Assembly (NCBI GenBank): GCA_003444795.1
Contig: DLWR01000148.1
Coordinates: 1-5,400, forward strand
Length of the DNA stretch: 5,400 bases
From: Cryomorphaceae bacterium
GTDB taxonomy: Bacteria > Bacteroidota > Bacteroidia > Flavobacteriales > Schleiferiaceae
Direction of reading: 5' to 3'
Below, piece by piece: positions 1 through 5,400 of the stretch. Position numbers and translations under genes: made by a program. The notes under the pieces were generated by a model. That model worked only from the letters and a program-made list of their open reading frames with translations, made no database searches and was not told the DNA's origin. Each line of letters opens with the position of its first letter. Positions within the stretch are counted from its first letter, which is position 1.

Positions 1-316
1 AAACAGCGGGACCACTTTTGACGTCATCAACTCTGTACGCGGATGTGCCGCAGGCTCCGCACGTCCAGGAGCACGCATGGCCGTGGCGAATGCCGCTAAA
101 AAACCAGATCACATGATCACGGCATTTGCGGGTAACGACCGCGATTCCGTCAATAAAGCGCGTGAATTTATGCTTCCTTTCCCTCCTTCTTCGCCCTGTA
201 TGGCGCTCTTTAAAGATGGGGAATTGGTCCACATGATTGAGCGTCACCACATTGAAGGGCGTCCAGCCGACATGCTTGCCAGCAATTTGATGGCGGCGTT
301 TGATGCGCACTGCTAA
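1..316 (+). CDS. BrxA/BrxB-family bacilliredoxin (YphP/YqiW type), 5'-truncated by the window edge
   Basis: The frame is open from base 2 to the TAA at 314-316, giving 104 visible residues. The start lies upstream of the window; the ATG at 77 is internal, because conserved family sequence precedes it in frame. The visible part begins with NSGTTFDVINSV, continues through GCAAGSARPGAR, and has PPSSPCMALFKDGELVHMI, then RHHIEG, and ends AFDAHC. These match, from memory, the C-terminal two thirds of B. subtilis YphP (about 144 residues), including its AFDAHC end. Known family role: cytoplasmic thioredoxin-fold proteins that remove bacillithiol or similar low-molecular-weight thiols from S-thiolated proteins, using a CGC motif whose first Cys is the nucleophile. 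Here the motif reads R-G-C (CGC GGA TGT, bases 38-46), so the nucleophile position is Arg and only the second Cys remains. Other cysteines are near PSSPC and at the extreme C-terminus. The family call is firm; redox activity is uncertain. No functional link to the sus-like genes is evident. Confidence 0.9.
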   Translation, partial: NSGTTFDVINSVRGCAAGSARPGARMAVANAAKKPDHMITAFAGNDRDSVNKAREFMLPFPPSSPCMALFKDGELVHMIERHHIEGRPADMLASNLMAAFDAHC

Positions 317-325
317 AATTCAGTA

Positions 326-339
326 GCGACAAGGGTCGC
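326..339 (+). terminator. Small GC-rich hairpin after the bacilliredoxin stop, possible weak terminator
   Basis: GCGAC (326-330) and GTCGC (335-339) form a perfect 5-bp stem with the 4-base loop AAGG, starting 10 bases after the TAA. No T-run follows directly; the nearest T-rich stretch is the TTTTTT at 357-362. This could be a weak 3'-end stabiliser or terminator for the bacilliredoxin transcript. It could also be chance, as 5-bp stems are common. Confidence 0.25.
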
Positions 340-344
340 AGACG

Positions 345-374
345 GTACTTATAGTATTTTTTACTATAGTGTAC
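345..374. repeat. AT-rich imperfect palindrome upstream of the susC-like gene, candidate operator or terminator hairpin
   Basis: TATAGTA (350-356) and TACTATA (362-368) are perfect 7-bp inverted repeats around a TTTTT loop. The stem can extend through a T349-G369 wobble and, with T370 bulged, through GTAC (345-348) pairing with GTAC (371-374), giving about 12 pairs. A second small inverted repeat, GTGTA (369-373) / TACAC (379-383), overlaps the 3' arm, so both hairpins cannot form completely at once. It lies 53 bases before the susC-like start codon. A dyad of this size suits a dimeric regulator such as a LacI- or GntR-type protein. An RNA hairpin ending the upstream transcript is the alternative. 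No regulator gene is in the window to support either reading. Confidence 0.4.
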
Positions 375-392
375 ATTTTACACTTCCCCGGG

Positions 393-404
393 AATTCCTT
401 TATT
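393..404 (+). repeat. 12-base leader motif AATTCCTTTATT, copy 1 (before the susC-like gene)
   Basis: The 12 bases AATTCCTTTATT end 22 bases before the ATG at 427. An identical copy at 5004-5015 ends 23 bases before the ATG at 5039. In both leaders the motif is followed by CTAAAC and AAACG shortly before the start codon. A second partial copy, AATTCCT, sits at 415-421. Matching position in two leaders of the same locus suggests a shared cis element (promoter-proximal site, translation enhancer or post-transcriptional target). The function is inferred only. Confidence 0.5.
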
Positions 405-426
405 TTAGGGGCAAAATTCCTAAACG

Positions 427-3400
427 ATGAATTGGAAACGTACGCTTGGCTTCTGCCTTTCATTTCTTTTTTTAGCAACGACCGCCTTTGCCCAAGGCCG
501 GGTTATCGGTTCAGTGAAGGACGCCTTCGGGGCTGCCTTACCTGGTGCCATCCTATCGGTAGAGGGTTCAAGCGCAACGGCAACCGCGGATAACAATGGC
601 ATGTATGCCTTGACCGTTTCGTCCAATCAGGTGACGGTTACGGCCTCCATGATGGGCTACGCCTCCGCGAGTCAAAGAGCGACCTTAAGCAATGGTTCGG
701 CATCAGTCAACTTTACCTTGAAGGAGGAAGCCGTGACCTTGGATGACATCGTGGTTATTGGCTACGGAACTTCCAATATCAAGGACTTGACGGGTTCAGT
801 GGTCAGTGTTAAGACCAAGTCCTTCCAGAAAGGTTCCTTCTCTACCCCTGAAGCTTTGATCCTGGGTAAAACGCCAGGGGTTCGCATTACTTCAAATTCA
901 GGTATGCCAGGGGCAGGTAGCCGTATCAGAATTCGCGGTGGCTCCTCCTTGAATGCCAGCAACGATCCTCTGATTGTTATTGATGGTCTGCCTGCCGATG
1001 GATTGGGCTTGCTGAACCCTTCAGATATTGAGAGCTTTACAATCCTAAAAGATGCCTCGGCAACGGCGATTTACGGTTCCCGTGCAGCGAATGGCGTCAT
1101 TTTGGTCACCACCAAAAAGGGCAAGGCCAATGCGCCTTTCCGTGCAGAGGTTACCGCGGTGACGTCTTTCCGCAATGTGACCAACCAAGTGGACGTGCTC
1201 ACCCCCGACCAATTCCGCGAGGTGATCGGTCAGTATGGAACGTCTACGCAGCAAACGCGTTTGGCCACTGCAGACCCTGCCCAGTCCACCAATTGGCAGA
1301 ATGAAATCTACCAAACGGGTATGGTGAATGACTACAACGTTGCATTAACGGGTGGTTTGAAAATGCCCTACCGTTTGGGCCTGGGTATGTACCATGAAAA
1401 AGGGGTGCTGAAGCGTTCAGACTTGAAGCGCTACACGGCGACCCTAAATGCCAGCCCTTCGTTTTTGAACGGCAAACTCAAAGCCAATACCAGCGCCAAG
1501 CTGATTGCCTCGGATAATTTCTACGCGAACCAAGGCGCGATCGGAACCGCTGTTTTCTTTGATCCTACGCGCCCCGTACATAGTGGCGACTCAGCCTACG
1601 GCGGCTACTTTGAGTGGACGATGCCCAACGGCACGCCTTCGGCACTTTCTCCACGTAACCCAGTTGGATTGATCAACTTGCGTGACGACCAGGGCTCCAA
1701 TACACGTGCTTTGGGCAATATTCTGTTTGATTACCAAGCCTCCGACTATCTGCACCTCTTCATGAACGTGGGCGGCGAATACTCCTACACCCATGGGAAC
1801 ATTTTTGTGCCAGCCCTCGCTGCAATGGCCTACAACAATGGCGGTGAGCGCTACCAATACGAGTCTTCGCGTACCAACCGCTTGATCGAACTCTATGGCA
1901 ACTACAACAAGCAACTCAGCAACCGCGTCCATGTGGATTTGACGGGGGGTTATTCTTTCCAGCACTGGAGTTCTTCCGCCCCCTCCTTCCCCAGCTTGAA
2001 CGAGGCAGGGGATACCATCAGCCCTGCAAATCCTTTCCCATTCTTTTCGGAAAACGCGTTGATGTCTTTCTACGGCCGCGGGAACTTTAACATCAGCAAC
2101 AAGTATTTGGTGACGGCTACGTTGCGTTCGGACGCTTCGTCTCGCTTCTCCAAAGAATCGCGTTGGGGCCTCTTCCCTTCCGCGGCTTTGGCCTGGAACG
2201 TGCTCCAAGAAGATATTTTCGCTGGACAAACCCTGTTCAGCAACTTGAAAGTGCGTGTGGGCTACGGTTTGACTGGACAGCAGGACATTTACAACGACTA
2301 CGGGTACATCCCGAACTACAACTACGGCACGGCCACAGCGCAGTACCAGTTTGGCAACAACTGGGTGGATATTTTGCGTCCGGATGCCTACGACTACAAC
2401 CTACAATGGGAGAAGACGGCGACCACAAACATCGCGTTGGACTATGGCTTCCTAAAGGGCCGAATCAACGGTAGTGTGGACGTTTACCATAAGAATACGT
2501 TTGACCTCTTGGGTGTCGTGCCCATTCCTGCAGGCACCAATTTCTCCAACCGCGTTCTGACCAACGTGGGCTCCATGACTAACAATGGGGTGGAGGCTTC
2601 GGTGAACTTGGTCTTGGTGGACAATGCGACGACCAACTTTGAGGTTGGGTTCAATGCGTCACGCAACCGCAACCAAATCACAAAGCTTTCGCTGGTGCAA
2701 GACACGACCTCTCCAGGTATTCAGGTAGGAGGTATTGCGGGTGGCGTTGGAAACACCATTCAAATCCATGCCCTGGGCATGCCGATGTACACCTTCTACT
2801 CTTATGAGCAGATCTATGATGCCAACGGCCGCCCCTTGGAGCGCAATGGTTCCTTAGATCAATACAGCGATGGGGTCGATGTGAACGGCAATGGCAAGAT
2901 TGACGACATCGAAGCCTATGTGGACCAAAATGGCGATGGCGTCATCAACACGGGCGACTTGGTGGCTTGGGCTGGCAAGACCCCTGAGCCTCGCCAAATC
3001 TTTGGTTTCTCTGCGAACTTCTCCCACAAGCGTTGGTCGGGTGGAATGACCTGGCGCGCAGAACAAGGCCAGTACATGTACAACAACTTAGCGTCTAACC
3101 ACGGCAACTATTTTGAAGTGGGCGGATCTATGCGCCACTTGAACAACTTGGTGACCGACTTCTTGAACACGGGTTTCCGCTCACCACAGTACCTGTCGAG
3201 CTACTACATCCAGGAGGCTTCCTTTATCCGTTTGGATAACCTTTACCTCTCTTACAATTTGGGCACCTTGTACAAGGACAAGTATGCGACGAGCTTGAAC
3301 CTTTCGGTCCAAAACGCCTTGGTCATCACCAAGTACCAAGGCTTGGATCCTGAAATTGGAGGAGGTATTGACAACATGATCTACCCACGCCCTCGCGTCT

Positions 3401-3429
3401 TTAACATCCAATTGAATGTTTCTCTCTAA
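427..3429 (+). CDS. susC: SusC-type TonB-dependent outer-membrane transporter (SusC/RagA family), likely alpha-glucan importer
   Basis: This is a 1000-residue protein, the usual length for SusC. The start is fixed by an in-frame TAA at 421-423 and by the signal peptide MNWKRTLG...TAFA|Q (cleavage near residue 22). Domains in order: a carboxypeptidase-regulatory-like Ig domain (about 25-98, with the LPGAILSVEG and NNGMYAL core); a TonB-box-like segment DDIVVIGYGT (106-115); the plug (about 116-232), with GSRIRIRGGSSLNASNDPL, VIDGLP and the family signature DIESFTILKDASATAIYGSR followed by ANGVILVTTKKG; then a 22-strand-type barrel to the C-terminus. Tandem EF-hand-like loops lie at 818-844. 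There is no N-terminal STN signalling domain, so no direct sigma/anti-sigma coupling is expected. Known role: TonB/ExbBD-energised uptake of oligosaccharides beneath a SusD lid. The starch specificity is inferred from the adjacent SusD, 13 bases downstream and surely co-transcribed. The chain ends in NVSL rather than the more typical aromatic residue. No Shine-Dalgarno is present; the leader is A-rich, as is usual in Bacteroidota. Confidence 0.95.
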   Translation: MNWKRTLGFCLSFLFLATTAFAQGRVIGSVKDAFGAALPGAILSVEGSSATATADNNGMYALTVSSNQVTVTASMMGYASASQRATLSNGSASVNFTLKEEAVTLDDIVVIGYGTSNIKDLTGSVVSVKTKSFQKGSFSTPEALILGKTPGVRITSNSGMPGAGSRIRIRGGSSLNASNDPLIVIDGLPADGLGLLNPSDIESFTILKDASATAIYGSRAANGVILVTTKKGKANAPFRAEVTAVTSFRNVTNQVDVLTPDQFREVIGQYGTSTQQTRLATADPAQSTNWQNEIYQTGMVNDYNVALTGGLKMPYRLGLGMYHEKGVLKRSDLKRYTATLNASPSFLNGKLKANTSAKLIASDNFYANQGAIGTAVFFDPTRPVHSGDSAYGGYFEWTMPNGTPSALSPRNPVGLINLRDDQGSNTRALGNILFDYQASDYLHLFMNVGGEYSYTHGNIFVPALAAMAYNNGGERYQYESSRTNRLIELYGNYNKQLSNRVHVDLTGGYSFQHWSSSAPSFPSLNEAGDTISPANPFPFFSENALMSFYGRGNFNISNKYLVTATLRSDASSRFSKESRWGLFPSAALAWNVLQEDIFAGQTLFSNLKVRVGYGLTGQQDIYNDYGYIPNYNYGTATAQYQFGNNWVDILRPDAYDYNLQWEKTATTNIALDYGFLKGRINGSVDVYHKNTFDLLGVVPIPAGTNFSNRVLTNVGSMTNNGVEASVNLVLVDNATTNFEVGFNASRNRNQITKLSLVQDTTSPGIQVGGIAGGVGNTIQIHALGMPMYTFYSYEQIYDANGRPLERNGSLDQYSDGVDVNGNGKIDDIEAYVDQNGDGVINTGDLVAWAGKTPEPRQIFGFSANFSHKRWSGGMTWRAEQGQYMYNNLASNHGNYFEVGGSMRHLNNLVTDFLNTGFRSPQYLSSYYIQEASFIRLDNLYLSYNLGTLYKDKYATSLNLSVQNALVITKYQGLDPEIGGGIDNMIYPRPRVFNIQLNVSL
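2878..2958 (+). other. Tandem EF-hand-like calcium-binding loops within the SusC-like barrel
   Basis: Residues 818-829 read DVNGNGKIDDIE, with D818, N820, N822, K824, D826 and E829 at loop positions 1, 3, 5, 7, 9 and 12. Residues 833-844 read DQNGDGVINTGD, with D833, N835, D837, V839, N841 and D844 at the same positions. Both fit the 12-residue EF-hand/dockerin-type loop, separated by only three residues. Single DxNGDGxI segments are common in SusC proteins and probably lie in an extracellular loop. Calcium binding is inferred from the pattern. Confidence 0.7.
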
Positions 3430-3442
3430 TCCCCATCCTGCC

Positions 3443-5005
3443 ATGAAATCTATCAAACTCTTTTCTCTCCTGGCTGGTGCAGTGCTCTTGGCAGCGTCTT
3501 GCGCGAAGGATTTGAACCTTTCTCCCAAATACGGTCTGAACGCCGATGCGGTCTACTCGGATCCCAACAATTACATCAACGTTCTCGCTAAGCTCTATGC
3601 GGGTCTCTCCATGAGCGGAAACCAAGGGCCAGCGGGCATGCCCGACATTGGCGGCATTGACGAGGGCTTCTCGCAGTATGTTCGCGTGTACTGGAACTTG
3701 CAAGAGCTTCCCACGGACGAGGCGGTTTGCGGATGGAATGACCCCGGTGTACCCGAACTCAACACCATGACCTGGAACGACAACTCCTCGTTTGTGAGTG
3801 CCATGTACTACCGCATCTATTACCAAATTGCCTTGGCCAACGAATTCATTCGCTACACCATGGACGAGTGGTTGGACACGAAGGACTTCACGCCTGAGCA
3901 AATTGCCATGATCAAAGACATGGGTGCTGAGGCGCGCTATCTCCGCGCATTGAGCTACTACCATGCATTAGACTTGTTTGGCAATGTGCCCTTCGTGGAT
4001 GAGAGCGACCGTCCCGGTGTGTACTACCCCGAGCAGATCTCTCGTGCGAACCTCTTCGCCTACATCGAGGCCGAATTGAACGACATTGAGTCACTCATGG
4101 TACCTGCTCGCTCTGGCCAATACGGACGTGCCGATTTGGGCGCCTTGAAGGCACTGCGTGCAAAGCTCTATTTGAATGCGGAAGTATACACGGGAACCGA
4201 TCGCTATGCGGATGCGATGGCCGAATGTACCGACTTGATCAACGCTGGCTACAGCTTGGAGCCTTCGTATGAGCACAACTTCTTTGCCGACAACCACACA
4301 TCCACAGAGTTCATTTTTGCGGCCACGTTTGACGGCCAGCATACTCGTACGTGGGGTGGAACCACCTTCTTGGTGCACTCGCACATTGGCGGCAGCATGG
4401 ACCAGAGCTACTTTGGTACCACCTCGGGATGGCAGGGTAACCGCGCCACCAAGGCGTGGTATGACAAGTTCCCCGATACCTTGGATACTCGCCGTCTCGT
4501 TTGGCTGGATGGCATGGAAGACACCATTACCACGGTGGGCACTTTCACCGAGGGCATAGGCATTACGAAGTGGCGGAATATCAACCGCGATGGCTCTCCC
4601 GGTTCGGATCCTGTCACCTTTGTAGACGTGGACTTCCCCTTCTTCCGTTTGGCCGATGTCTACTTGATGTATGCGGAATGTGCCGCCCGCACCGGCACCA
4701 ACCTCTCTCAAGGTGTCGGATACTTCAATATGGTTCGCGAGCGCGCCTACGGAAACAGCAACCACAACGTGAGCACGTTGGACTTGCCCACCATATTGGA
4801 TGAGCGCGCCCGTGAATTGTACAGCGAGGGTCATCGCCGTACGGACTTGGTACGCTTTGGCTTGTTTACGAGCGCAGACTACCTGTGGGCTTTTAAAGGT
4901 GGCGAGCAGTTTGGCACGTCAACCCCCATCCACTACAACTTGTATCCGATTCCATCTTCGGACATCATTTCTAACCAAAACTTGGTCCAAAACCCAGGCT
5001 ATTAA
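3443..5005 (+). CDS. susD: SusD-type starch/maltooligosaccharide-binding surface lipoprotein (RagB/SusD family)
   Basis: The protein has 520 residues. The ATG at 3443 was chosen because it begins the lipoprotein signal MKSIKLFSLL...LAASC with lipid-modified Cys20; the in-frame ATG at 3416 overlaps the susC end and adds a non-signal-like stretch. C-A-K-D after cleavage has an acidic residue near the Cys, compatible with surface export. Family features: ELPTDE (88-93), TPR-type helices with ARYLRALSYYHALDLFGNVPF from 164, RLADVYLMYAECA (402-414), LDERARELYSEGHRRTDLVRFG (452-473) and the C-terminal YPIPSSDI...QNPGY. Compared from memory with B. thetaiotaomicron SusD (551 residues), similarity is continuous: D73 and R81 keep the same numbers, W98 is kept, and W304 and W330 match Y296 and W320 of its aromatic starch-binding arc. 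W96 is Cys and the N101 region is one residue shorter. A shorter loop after W330 explains most of the length difference. Role: captures starch oligosaccharides and acts as the lid of SusC. It starts 13 bases after the susC stop. Confidence 0.95.
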   Translation: MKSIKLFSLLAGAVLLAASCAKDLNLSPKYGLNADAVYSDPNNYINVLAKLYAGLSMSGNQGPAGMPDIGGIDEGFSQYVRVYWNLQELPTDEAVCGWNDPGVPELNTMTWNDNSSFVSAMYYRIYYQIALANEFIRYTMDEWLDTKDFTPEQIAMIKDMGAEARYLRALSYYHALDLFGNVPFVDESDRPGVYYPEQISRANLFAYIEAELNDIESLMVPARSGQYGRADLGALKALRAKLYLNAEVYTGTDRYADAMAECTDLINAGYSLEPSYEHNFFADNHTSTEFIFAATFDGQHTRTWGGTTFLVHSHIGGSMDQSYFGTTSGWQGNRATKAWYDKFPDTLDTRRLVWLDGMEDTITTVGTFTEGIGITKWRNINRDGSPGSDPVTFVDVDFPFFRLADVYLMYAECAARTGTNLSQGVGYFNMVRERAYGNSNHNVSTLDLPTILDERARELYSEGHRRTDLVRFGLFTSADYLWAFKGGEQFGTSTPIHYNLYPIPSSDIISNQNLVQNPGY

Positions 5006-5015
5006 TTCCTTTATT
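5004..5015 (+). repeat. 12-base leader motif AATTCCTTTATT, copy 2 (before the third sus-locus gene)
   Basis: This is an exact copy of the motif at 393-404. It overlaps the last two bases of the susD stop codon and ends 23 bases before the next ATG (5039). ATTAAT at 5001-5006 and 5013-5018 (self-complementary) could form a weak 6-bp AU hairpin presenting TCCTTT in the loop, but copy 1 lacks these flanks. The 33-base gap 5006-5038 is otherwise A-rich (CTAAACACAAAAACGAGT) without a Shine-Dalgarno, as is typical of a Bacteroidota leader. Confidence 0.5.
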
Positions 5016-5038
5016 AATCACTAAACACAAAAACGAGT

Positions 5039-5400
5039 ATGAAAAAAATCCTTACTCTCGGACTGGCAGCTTTGACGTCAGTCATGGCTTATGGCCAAGT
5101 GGATGTTACGTTCCAAGTAGACGTAACCGATTACGTAGCCGCTGGTAACGCAGTAGCTGCAAATGGTATCCGCGTAGGGGGCAACTTCGCTACTGCTGGA
5201 GCTACCAATGGTTCTTTGTCTATGGCTGATTGGTCTCCTACGGATACCGGTTCTGCGATGACCGACCAGGGCAATGGTGTATGGTCTATCACCGTCACCT
5301 TCCCTTCTACTGCTATCGGTGGCACTACCTACTACAAGTTTGTAAACGGTAACTGGGGCACCAATGACGGTACGGATCCTGCCTGCACTATTGTGACGGA
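5039..5400 (+). CDS. Secreted protein with N-terminal starch-binding-like (CBM20/CBM48-type, E-set) domain, 3' end outside window; occupies the SusE position
   Basis: An open frame runs from the ATG at 5039 to the window end with no stop (120 complete codons). It begins MKKILTLGLAALTSVMAYG|Q, a standard Sec signal peptide with likely cleavage after residue 19 and no lipobox Cys. The mature part (21-116) has the pattern VTFQVDVTD, NGIRVGGNF, a W65-containing loop, AMTDQGNGVWSITVTFP and YYKFVNGNWGTNDG, ending near C116. This type of beta-sandwich, a strand-rich module with VxVxGxF, D.G.W and YKFVNG elements, is known from Bacteroidota secreted proteins and resembles starch-binding or glycogen-binding domains. 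It follows susD by 33 bases, so it is probably in the same operon. Role inferred: extra alpha-glucan binding, analogous to SusE/SusF, or the binding module of a larger enzyme. Its codon use differs from susC/susD (GTA for 7 of 12 Val, mostly GCT for Ala). The C-terminal domain type cannot be known from this window. Confidence 0.8.
   Translation, partial: MKKILTLGLAALTSVMAYGQVDVTFQVDVTDYVAAGNAVAANGIRVGGNFATAGATNGSLSMADWSPTDTGSAMTDQGNGVWSITVTFPSTAIGGTTYYKFVNGNWGTNDGTDPACTIVT

Noticed and set aside
77..316. A 79-residue protein starting at ATG 77
   Set aside because: The same frame is open upstream to the window edge and encodes the conserved NSV-RGC-AAG-ARPG active-site region, so ATG 77 is internal to the bacilliredoxin.
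377..408. Possible Bacteroidota -33/-7 promoter (TTTA, 20 bases, TATTTTAG) before the susC-like gene; also TACATTTT at 372-379
   Set aside because: Neither fits TTTG and TAnnTTTG closely, the first would leave a leader of only about ten bases, and AT-rich leaders give many partial matches. A promoter is expected in 317-426 but cannot be placed.
1591..2229. Long minus-strand open frame inside the susC-like gene (212 codons)
   Set aside because: It has no recognisable domain or signal and lies opposite a strongly conserved coding frame; it is a shadow of codon bias.
3416..3442. In-frame upstream ATG giving a 529-residue SusD
   Set aside because: It would overlap the susC end by 14 bases and put MFLSNPHPA before the clear lipoprotein signal. 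The ATG at 3443 starts the signal peptide directly and leaves the normal short gap.
4091..4834. Long minus-strand open frame opposite the susD-like gene (247 codons)
   Set aside because: The composition is that of a reverse-complement shadow, with no family motifs, and it overlaps the most conserved part of SusD.
1..5400. CRISPR arrays, tRNA or rRNA genes, insertion sequences, attachment sites
   Set aside because: Nothing of this kind was seen: no regularly spaced repeats, no cloverleaf-like segments, no transposase frames or terminal inverted repeats.

Overview
The window looks like part of a Bacteroidota chromosome. The evidence is a SusC/SusD outer-membrane glycan importer pair, A-rich leaders without Shine-Dalgarno sequences, and a bacilliredoxin of the kind found in Bacillota and Bacteroidota. 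Base composition is near or slightly above 50% GC by eye, which is high for many Flavobacteriia. Genus and family cannot be read from the sequence. All four genes lie on the + strand and are tightly spaced.

Layout: (1) positions 1-316 hold the C-terminal two thirds or so of a BrxA/BrxB-family bacilliredoxin whose CGC active site reads RGC. (2) Positions 317-426 are a 110-base intergenic region with a small GC-rich hairpin, a longer AT-rich imperfect palindrome, and a 12-base motif that recurs before the last gene. (3) Positions 427-3429 encode a complete 1000-residue SusC-type TonB-dependent transporter. (4) Positions 3443-5005, 13 bases later, encode a complete 520-residue SusD lipoprotein. 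It resembles the starch-binding SusD of Bacteroides thetaiotaomicron along most of its length, not only in generic RagB/SusD motifs. (5) Positions 5039-5400 hold the first 120 codons of a secreted protein with an N-terminal beta-sandwich resembling starch-binding/E-set (CBM20/CBM48-like) modules. It runs off the window.

Taken together, genes 3 to 5 look like the start of a starch or maltodextrin (alpha-glucan) utilisation locus. The SusD lid and surface protein capture the oligosaccharide, the SusC barrel imports it using TonB energy, and the third protein, in the place SusE/SusF occupy in the classical system, probably adds glycan binding or hydrolysis. It has an ordinary signal peptide rather than a lipobox, so it would be released or sorted by another route (possibly type IX secretion) instead of being lipid-anchored like SusE/F. 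No glycoside hydrolase or regulator lies within the window; they would be expected downstream or elsewhere.

I do not see a new type of system here. The points worth a second look are the RGC bacilliredoxin, the 12-base motif repeated at almost the same distance before two start codons, the partly altered starch-binding site of SusD, the tandem EF-hand-like loops in the SusC protein, and the non-lipoprotein in the SusE position.
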